From: a virus
IMG/VR virus record: IMGVR_UViG_3300038548_000086
Span: 1-20,992 of that record
Direction: 5' to 3' (one strand)
Length of the DNA stretch: 20,992 nt
Shown: positions 7,847 to 13,566 of the stretch, in pieces
Numbering within the stretch: position 1 is the first letter of the stretch
How the letters are laid out: each line of letters begins with the position of its first letter
The notes under the pieces: model-generated
Database searches by the model: none
The model's input: the letters and a program-made list of their open reading frames with translations, nothing else
Told to the model about the DNA's origin: nothing
Made by a program: the position numbers and the translations under genes

Positions 7847-8494
7847 GTGGCTTCGTTCATCGACTACGACAACCTGTGCGAGACGATTGCGTCCTGGTTG
7901 GCTCGCGACGATCTGACGGAAGAGATCAAGAATTTCGTCTGGCTCGCCGAGTGTGACATCCAGCGGACGATCCGGTTCCGCGACCCGCAGGACAGCATCT
8001 ACGAAAGCACCACCGTCGAGGACCAGGAGTGGGTCGAGCTGCCCGAGGACTACGCTGAGGGCGGACACCTCCGCTGGGACAACTCCAACAAGACCCTGCC
8101 GCAGCTCGAAGTGTCCTCGATCGCCGCGCTTGACCAGTTGAGCATACAAAAAGCCAGCACATGGTTCGGAAGGGAGCAACGCGTAGCGTTTCTGTGGGGC
8201 AACAGGCTCTACATGGGTCCCGTGCCCGGCGCGGAGCCGTTCACGCTCTACTACAAGTCGGGCGTCGTACATCTCAGCTCGAAGACCTCGACGAACCTGA
8301 TCTTGCGGGAGTACCCGGACTGCCTGCTGTACGGATCGCTGGCGACCTCCGCTCCGTTCCTGGGGGCAGATGAGCGCCTGGGCATGTGGGTTCAGCTATA
8401 CGACAACGCGAAGGAGGAGACTCGCAAGGCGGAGTGGCGGGCGCGTACGGGCCATGGTCTGCTGCGCATGAGAACCGACACGAAGGTTTTCTGA
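7847..8494 (+). CDS. Head-tail adaptor protein (SU10 adaptor-like)
   Basis: Connects the portal ring to the tail in short-tailed phages. 215 residues with the family pattern in order: an N-terminal helix pair (TIASWLARDDLTEEIKNFVW, LAECDIQRTIRFR); a strand region ending VELPEDYAEG; the LPQLEVSSIAALD segment; a beta-hairpin GNRLYMGPVPG followed by FTLYYKSG; and the C-terminal helices LREYPDCLLYGSLATSAPFL and WVQLYDNAKEE. This matches the phage adaptor family found beside SU10-type capsids. Start GTG at 7847 is directly after the previous stop, with GAGGG upstream. The stop overlaps the next ATG (TGATG). Confidence 0.9.
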   Translation: MASFIDYDNLCETIASWLARDDLTEEIKNFVWLAECDIQRTIRFRDPQDSIYESTTVEDQEWVELPEDYAEGGHLRWDNSNKTLPQLEVSSIAALDQLSIQKASTWFGREQRVAFLWGNRLYMGPVPGAEPFTLYYKSGVVHLSSKTSTNLILREYPDCLLYGSLATSAPFLGADERLGMWVQLYDNAKEETRKAEWRARTGHGLLRMRTDTKVF

Positions 8495-10086
8495 TGGAAG
8501 ACCGCATCGCCTTCGGCGAGTACACACCTGACCTGCCACCCCTCGTGAACAGTGGGCTCAGTGTTGCGAGGAACACGGTCCCTGTGCAGAGCGGCTACCA
8601 GGGGATCAACAAGCTCGTGGACTTCGCGGACTTCACGGCTCTTGATGACCGGGCCAGGGGAGCCATCGCTGGCATCGACCCGGAAGGAAACCCGTACAAC
8701 TTCGCTGGTACCGAGACGAATCTGTGGGCTAGCCGCGCTGTCACGGAGAAGGTGAGCTTCGTGGACGACGCCTACAACTGCTCGGGTGAGCTGTATTGGG
8801 AGTTCGTGGTCTACGGCAGCCAAGGCAAGCACCATGTTGTCGCGGTCAACTCTGCCGATGACACGCAATACTTCACGCTAGGAATATCAGAGGACTTCAA
8901 GCAGCTCGGGAACCCTGACCTGACGGGCACGGTTGCTCCGAGAGGAAAGCACGTAGGCGTTATCGCGAATTTCCTGATGCTCGGTAACACCTACGATCTC
9001 GTGAACGGCCAGGATGACACCGCGATCCACTGGTCTGCGATCGACGACATCTTCAACTGGCCGACGCCTGGGTCTGACGTTGCGAGCGCTGTGCAGTCAG
9101 GTCGGCAGCCGCTCCAGGGAAACGGTGGATCCGTTCAGCGTGTGGTGTCTGGATCCGAGGTCGGTGCGGTCTTCCAGGAGAACAGTATATGGCGCGTGGA
9201 CTATCGCGGCGGCGATGTTGTGTTCGAGCTGTCCCGCGTGGAGCCGGAGCGTGGTCTACTGATCCCTGCTGTTGCCCTGCCGTTCGGGAGGCAGGTGTTC
9301 TATCTCGCGGAGGATGGGTTCTATCTGTTCGACTACACCACATCGACGCCAATCGGTAGGGAGCGTGTGGACCGCACGTTCCTGGCAGACGTGGACAGTG
9401 AGTTCTTCCACCGCGTGTCTGCGATCGAGGACCCCGATACTCAGCGTATCCACATCCTGTATCCCGGCAGCGGGCACAGCGGTGGTACGCCGAACAAGAT
9501 GCTGATCTACGACTGGGGGTTGAATCGGTGGTCTCACGCTGAAGTCACTGCGGAGTGGCTCACGCTTTCGGTAGCGGCTGGTGTCGATCTGGATCTGCCG
9601 TCACCGGGTACTCCAGACGACCCCGATGCTTCTGGCGAGGGCGGTACGAACTATCCCGAGGGTGGCGTGGATGGTATCCACAGCACGACCACGGTTCCGC
9701 TCTCCAGCTTCGACCAACGTGTCGCGGCCACTGGAGCCCTGAGGATGGGGGCGTACTCCACGTCCGACATCCTACAAGGCTTCACGGGTACGAGGTTGGC
9801 AGCGACCCTGGAGACCGGGAGGCGCGAGCTGATCCCCGGCTCCAGGGCTCTCGCTATCGGAGCACGCCCGCTCGTGGACTCCGCAGACCCCACGGTCCAG
9901 GTCGCATCGCTTTCGAGAGCCAACAAGATTGGGAAGTTCTCGAACCCTGCGCACGTGAAGGACGACGATGGGCAAGCGAATTTTCGAGTGGATGGCAGAT
10001 ACCATTCCTTCCGGGTGAACCTCCCGGCAGGTTGGGACAACGCTCTAGCAATGGACGTGATGTTCAACAGGTCAGGCACTCGATGA
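8494..10086 (+). CDS. Tail nozzle / DNA-stabilisation-type protein
   Basis: 530 residues, chosen to start at ATG 8494, which overlaps the adaptor stop (TGATG); longer in-frame extensions would run into the adaptor gene. The pattern is that of a widespread short-tailed phage protein next to the adaptor: RIAFGEYTPDLPPLVNSGLS at the N-terminus, a WEFVVYGSQGKHHVVAVN strand pair near residue 103, then IHWSAIDDIFNWP, GAVFQENSIWRVDYRGGDV, EDGFYLFDYTTSTPIGRERV and a later IYDWGLNRWSHAEV. Repeated four-strand motifs suggest a beta-propeller-like core, as in T7 gp12-type nozzles and P22 gp10-type proteins. Residues ~362-400 are a Gly/Pro/Asp-rich loop. The role, extending the neck and closing the DNA channel, is inferred from family and order. 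Confidence 0.85.
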   Translation: MEDRIAFGEYTPDLPPLVNSGLSVARNTVPVQSGYQGINKLVDFADFTALDDRARGAIAGIDPEGNPYNFAGTETNLWASRAVTEKVSFVDDAYNCSGELYWEFVVYGSQGKHHVVAVNSADDTQYFTLGISEDFKQLGNPDLTGTVAPRGKHVGVIANFLMLGNTYDLVNGQDDTAIHWSAIDDIFNWPTPGSDVASAVQSGRQPLQGNGGSVQRVVSGSEVGAVFQENSIWRVDYRGGDVVFELSRVEPERGLLIPAVALPFGRQVFYLAEDGFYLFDYTTSTPIGRERVDRTFLADVDSEFFHRVSAIEDPDTQRIHILYPGSGHSGGTPNKMLIYDWGLNRWSHAEVTAEWLTLSVAAGVDLDLPSPGTPDDPDASGEGGTNYPEGGVDGIHSTTTVPLSSFDQRVAATGALRMGAYSTSDILQGFTGTRLAATLETGRRELIPGSRALAIGARPLVDSADPTVQVASLSRANKIGKFSNPAHVKDDDGQANFRVDGRYHSFRVNLPAGWDNALAMDVMFNRSGTR

Positions 10087-10430
10087 GCCACGAGGCAAAT
10101 CACAGGTCCGTGAGCCCCCCTGTCTTCTGGGCGAAGGACCGGCAGGACGAGTTCGACCGGAAGATGGCCGACTCGATCCGTGGTGTGCTGTTGGGTCACA
10201 CGAACAACCACTACACCGTGACGCTAGATGCTGGCGAGGTGTGTGTGGAGATCAACTACCCGTCAGCTAGGCCAGGGGTAGGGGTACAAATCACACCGCA
10301 GTCCTCGCTGGCTTCGACGTACCAGCGAGAGAACAACGTGTGGGGCGAGGCTGAAAACGGAAAGGTCAAGGTTTGCTATGACGGAAGCCCAGCCGGAACA
10401 GAGATCTACGCAGTCGCCGTCATCGGCTGA
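10083..10430 (+). CDS. Small conserved-type phage protein, 115 aa
   Basis: ATG 10083 overlaps the preceding stop (ATGA), which fixes the start although the frame is open far upstream inside the nozzle gene. It has a short N-terminal helix (KDRQDEFDRKMADSIRGVLL) and then an all-beta part with NNHYTVTLDAGEVCVEINYP, VQITPQSSLAS and a closing TEIYAVAVIG strand. I recall similar small beta proteins (strand, TPQT/S, strand, frya/avaviG) as hypothetical proteins in short-tailed phages. A structural tail or neck role is likely; no enzymatic motif is seen. The downstream gene begins 53 nt before this one ends. Confidence 0.8.
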   Translation: MSHEANHRSVSPPVFWAKDRQDEFDRKMADSIRGVLLGHTNNHYTVTLDAGEVCVEINYPSARPGVGVQITPQSSLASTYQRENNVWGEAENGKVKVCYDGSPAGTEIYAVAVIG

Positions 10431-10860
10431 CTTCATGCTCTTGGCGATTCCTCCCGATGACATCGGCAAGGTGTGGGAGCAGGTCGAGCCTGAGCTGGAC
10501 CGAGCATTCCGTCTCACGCGGAAGATCGAGACACACGAACTGCGCGAGGCTCTTGAGATCGGGTACGGGCAGCTTTGGGTGGTGTGGAACAACACGACGA
10601 AGGAGCAGTGGGCTGTGGTGCTGTCTGACATCCAGTCGTTCTACGGCGGCAGGAAGTGCGCTCGGATCGTAGGGTTGGCAGGCAAGGGCTTCGAGCTGTG
10701 GCGTCACCTGATCTTGGACATCGAAGTCTGGGCTGTGAATGAGGGGTGTGATGCTATCGAGATCGTGGGTCGCAAGGGATGGGCACGCATGTTCCCGGAC
10801 TACGATCCGATCGAGTACGTTCTATCGAAGGAGTTGAGCAATGGTCAGCTATGGCAGTAA
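10378..10860 (+). CDS. GNAT-fold-like phage protein
   Basis: 160 residues with a pattern seen in phage proteins that resemble GCN5-related acetyltransferases: an N-terminal LLAIPPDDIGKVWEQVEPEL, the strand LWVVWNN, the strand QWAVVLSDIQSF, KCARIVGLAGKGFELWRHLI in the place of a beta4-alpha3 acetyl-CoA turn, then EVWAVNEGCDAIEIVGRKGW. The usual Q/RxxGxG/A loop is not clear, so catalysis is uncertain and it may be a structural derivative of the fold. The start at 10378 has AAGG about 8 nt upstream but overlaps the previous gene by 53 nt; ATG 10435, directly after the previous stop, gives 141 residues and keeps the whole recognisable domain. Its place inside the virion block suggests a morphogenesis-linked role. 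Confidence 0.78.
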   Translation: MTEAQPEQRSTQSPSSADFMLLAIPPDDIGKVWEQVEPELDRAFRLTRKIETHELREALEIGYGQLWVVWNNTTKEQWAVVLSDIQSFYGGRKCARIVGLAGKGFELWRHLILDIEVWAVNEGCDAIEIVGRKGWARMFPDYDPIEYVLSKELSNGQLWQ

Positions 10861-11752
10861 TTCTTCCCAGCAGTCTACTGACCCGTGGGAGGCTCAACAG
10901 CCGTACCTGAAGCAGTTGTACGGGCGTGCTCAGGGTCTGTCCGAACAGGGCAACTACGAGTACGGCCCTGGGCGTGTGACTGGGTTCACGGGTGACTCGA
11001 TGGAGTCGTTCAGTCGAGCGAGCCAGCGTTCGCAGGGCACCGCTCTCCAGGGTATGAACCGTGATCTGACTGAGCAGACCATGCGGGGAGACTTCCTCGG
11101 TGCGAATCCCTACACCGACAACCTGAACCGCCACGTGTCTCGTGGCTTCTACAACACCGTGAATTCCTTGGGCTCGTCGTTCGGTGGGGCTGGACGCTCC
11201 GGTTCGGCTGCTCAGGGTCGTCTCCAGGGCCATGCCGAGGAGAACCTGGCTCGTGGCTTGGGTGACGTGCAGTACGAGAACTACGGTCGTGAGCGCGGCA
11301 TGATGCAGCAGGCCCAGCAGAATGCGTTCCAGATCGGCGAGGACGAGTGGCGAGACATCAACGCCCAGCGTGCGGTGGGCGAGCAGAAGGAAGCGAAGAG
11401 CCAGAGCTTCCTCGACGACCTCGTTGCTCGCTTCCAGCAGCAGCAGTATGGCACCGCTGAGAAGCTCTCCGAATTCTCGAACATGCTCGGCAACCCCGTG
11501 ATGCAGTCGCGAGGCGAGTCCTCGGGCATGAACGTCGGTGTCATCTCCTGCTGGACCGCCGCTGTGTTCTTCGGATGGTTCACCGATCAGTGGTTCGCAG
11601 CGAGACGCTACGTGATGGAGGAAGCACCCGAGTCGTTCCGCGAGTTCTACCTGACCCATGGTCGTGAGCTGGCTGCCGCGATCCAACGCGATCCCGAGCT
11701 GGCAGCCGAGTGGCGTCCGGTCTTCGAGGAGTTCGCCGCCAGGGGAGCGTAG
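10841..11752 (+). CDS. Putative internal virion protein with C-terminal CW-xxFG domain
   Basis: 303 residues, overlapping the previous gene by 20 nt. The N-terminus (DPWEAQQPYLKQLYGRAQGL) and the middle GRSGSAAQGRLQGHAEENLA and YENYGRERGMMQQAQQNAF are typical of phage proteins encoded between nozzle and large internal proteins; a long Gln-rich helical region follows (FLDDLVARFQQQQYGTAEKL). The last ~70 residues form a separate compact module: VISCWTAAVFFGW (Cys237-Trp238), an arginine-rich helix ARRYVMEEAPESFREFYLTH, and RELAAAIQRDPELAAEWRPV. I recall this CWxAxxxxG-type module from other phage proteins without a known function. Candidate ejection or tail-assembly protein; the first of four consecutive genes of this type. 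Confidence 0.82.
   Translation: MVSYGSNSSQQSTDPWEAQQPYLKQLYGRAQGLSEQGNYEYGPGRVTGFTGDSMESFSRASQRSQGTALQGMNRDLTEQTMRGDFLGANPYTDNLNRHVSRGFYNTVNSLGSSFGGAGRSGSAAQGRLQGHAEENLARGLGDVQYENYGRERGMMQQAQQNAFQIGEDEWRDINAQRAVGEQKEAKSQSFLDDLVARFQQQQYGTAEKLSEFSNMLGNPVMQSRGESSGMNVGVISCWTAAVFFGWFTDQWFAARRYVMEEAPESFREFYLTHGRELAAAIQRDPELAAEWRPVFEEFAARGA
11741..11747 (+). promoter_or_regulatory. Shine-Dalgarno for GTG start at 11753
   Basis: AGGGGAG five bases before GTG 11753. It supports this start over the in-frame ATG at 11768. Confidence 0.6.
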
Positions 11753-12493
11753 GTGCTGGTCTGGTGGATGGCCCTCGCGGGGCTGCTGAAGGGAGCGGCT
11801 GCTAGTGGTGCCGCTGGTGCCGCTGGTGGTGCCGCTGCCGGTGCTGGCGCTGCTGCTGCCGGTGGTGCTGCTGCCAGTGCTGCCGGTGCTGGCGCTGCTG
11901 GCGCTGCTGGCGCTGCTGGCGGTGCCGCTGGTGGTGGCTTGCTTGGTGGTATGGCTGGTGGTGGTGCCGCTGGTGCCGCACCCGCTGGAGCGTCAGCAGT
12001 AGGTGGAGGGGGTGGCTTGTTCGGAGGATCCAAGTTCGCCACGCAGGCGGCTCCCCATAGCCAATTCGCTAGCTCAGGATCCGGTGCGAGCAACCTGCAA
12101 ATGAAGGAGATGCTCGGGCAGGAGCCCTATGACCTCTCCACTCCGAGCCGACACGACATGATGACTGGGGCGAAGCGTGGGTTGAAGCCGATGGATCCGG
12201 GGTCACAGCCGTACATGTCGCAGCGGCCGGAGTCTTACCCCAACAAGACGATGGGGACCGATAGCTGGATGGACAAGGCTGGTGACTACATCGGTGAGGG
12301 CTTCAGCGGTGCTTGGGACGAGATGAAGAGTACGGACTGGAAGCAGGATGTGTGGGACCGGGCTCGCGCACCGGACCCCAGGTCTGAGGAGGCTGGCCGT
12401 GCGGTATCAGCACAGGCCCGATGCAAAGGAACCCCGTCCGTCCACAGGGCAACCGTCCCAGCTTTGGTGGTCGCCCCCCGACCAGCCAGGTGA
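11753..12493 (+). CDS. Ala/Gly-rich putative internal virion protein
   Basis: 246 residues starting at GTG directly after the previous stop, with AGGGGAG upstream. Residues ~13-83 are almost only Ala and Gly with a few Ser, Leu, Met and Pro (runs such as GAAGAAGGAAAGAGAAAAGG), preceded by a short hydrophobic WWMALAGLL. The remaining ~160 residues are polar, with DSWMDKAGDYIGEGFSGAWD near 190. Small-residue-rich helices can pack in membranes, and ejection proteins of short-tailed phages (for example T7 gp14) enter the outer membrane; that parallel is inference from position and composition. The last ~35 residues are Arg/Ala/Pro-rich and read through sequence that also encodes the next protein if that starts at 12421. 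Specific function unknown. Confidence 0.75.
   Translation: MLVWWMALAGLLKGAAASGAAGAAGGAAAGAGAAAAGGAAASAAGAGAAGAAGAAGGAAGGGLLGGMAGGGAAGAAPAGASAVGGGGGLFGGSKFATQAAPHSQFASSGSGASNLQMKEMLGQEPYDLSTPSRHDMMTGAKRGLKPMDPGSQPYMSQRPESYPNKTMGTDSWMDKAGDYIGEGFSGAWDEMKSTDWKQDVWDRARAPDPRSEEAGRAVSAQARCKGTPSVHRATVPALVVAPRPAR
11794..12000 (+). repeat. Low-complexity GCT/GGT/GCC tract
   Basis: Irregular run of Gly and Ala codons (GGT, GCT, GCC, GGC), with short local repeats such as GGTGCCGCT and GCTGGC. Codon mixing shows that selection acts on amino-acid composition rather than on a perfect DNA repeat, although slippage could change its length. Confidence 0.8.
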
Positions 12494-13566
12494 TGAGTCG
12501 TCTCGCTGGCCCGCGCCGCTTCGACGCTGGGTACTTCGATACTCCGGGTGGTGGCCCGGTGCGGAGGCGTCTACCGGATGGCCCGGTAGATAACGAGGGA
12601 TACGTCCGCTTCGAGGGCAAGGGTCTCCCCGGCGAGGTCATCAGTGGTGCCGGTGACCCCCTCACGCCCGCAGCGGATCCGCCCCTAGCTGGCCCTGGCG
12701 ACAACTTCAAACAGTTCGAGCAGTACAAGTTCAACAACAAGATGATGGAGTCCGAGTACGAACCGAACTACTTGCAGGCTACTGCGATGGGGCTCATGAC
12801 GATGAACCCGATGCAGTTCGTCGGGAGCCTGGGTCGCCAAGAGGATGCGTCCAACAGGTCGCAGTTCAATGATCTGGTCGGCAGCGTCCGTAGCCATGCT
12901 CGTGAGCGTGGTCGCGGCCTGCTCCCGATCGAGAAGAACGAGCTTTCCGATGCACGCGAGATGCTGATAGGAGCCCCCGGCCCGAGGGGTACGTTCGACA
13001 AGACGCAGAGCGTCATGTTCGAGGGCGAACCGTATGTTCGCGGTCATCAGGGTGGTGGTGTCTACGGAAAGTGGGGGCCTGCTGAACGCAAAAGCCTCGC
13101 TCAGCGAGACACAGATCGTGACATGCAAGCGTGGGTCGATTTCTATGACGGGATGAGCAAGGAAGCGTTCCAGGTGATGGTTGAGCGCGCAATCATCGGA
13201 GGCCCGAACCAGACAGGCGAAGAGGCGTGGATGCTCCGCAGCATATTGCAGGCCCTTGCGACCAAGGGTGGCGACAGGTTGCTGGAGATGAATAGGCGTA
13301 TGCAGCGCGTGACGATCAACAAGGCTGAGGAGGGGCAGCGTCAGCCTGGGGACATCAGCACGTCCCCGTTCAAGGCCGACCCACGCGCTCCCCTGCCCTT
13401 GCCCGCGGAAGCTGGCTCCAGCGCACCGCAAGCAGAACTGGGCTCAGATCAGGTGGCTGGAGGTACTGAGCGTCGCGCAATCGCGGAGTGGCTTAGGGAA
13501 AACCTCCGCTTGGGCGAGGGGCAGACTGGTCCTAGTCGAAGAATGGGTGGCCGCGGTAATCGCTGA
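12493..13566 (+). CDS. Putative internal virion protein, 357 aa
   Basis: ATG 12493 overlaps the previous stop as TGATG, the geometry used at several junctions here; an in-frame ATG at 12421 would add 24 residues and give a 73-nt overlap, atypical for this genome. The chain is helical and polar: a Gly/Pro-rich start (PRRFDAGYFDTPGGGPVRR), a middle helical part around YEPNYLQATAMGLMTMNPMQ, FNDLVGSVRSHARERGRGLL and DTDRDMQAWVDFYDGMSKEAF, and a Pro/Ala-rich tail. No catalytic motif or family is recognised. It lies between the Ala/Gly-rich protein and the giant protein, whose gene starts on its stop (TGATG). Size and position parallel middle ejection proteins of T7-type cassettes; this is inference. 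Confidence 0.78.
   Translation: MSRLAGPRRFDAGYFDTPGGGPVRRRLPDGPVDNEGYVRFEGKGLPGEVISGAGDPLTPAADPPLAGPGDNFKQFEQYKFNNKMMESEYEPNYLQATAMGLMTMNPMQFVGSLGRQEDASNRSQFNDLVGSVRSHARERGRGLLPIEKNELSDAREMLIGAPGPRGTFDKTQSVMFEGEPYVRGHQGGGVYGKWGPAERKSLAQRDTDRDMQAWVDFYDGMSKEAFQVMVERAIIGGPNQTGEEAWMLRSILQALATKGGDRLLEMNRRMQRVTINKAEEGQRQPGDISTSPFKADPRAPLPLPAEAGSSAPQAELGSDQVAGGTERRAIAEWLRENLRLGEGQTGPSRRMGGRGNR

Noticed and set aside
11805-12002. Very hydrophobic Val/Leu/Pro reading frame that looks like a small membrane protein
   Set aside because: It is the frame-shifted reading of the GCT/GGT tract; hydrophobicity follows automatically from reading those codons one base off. No ribosome-binding site is apparent and it covers only the repeat.
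12388-12493. Definite programmed -1 frameshift joining the two genes
   Set aside because: No proper slippery heptamer in the upstream gene's frame; the TGATG overlap gives a simpler explanation. Kept only as an ambiguity.
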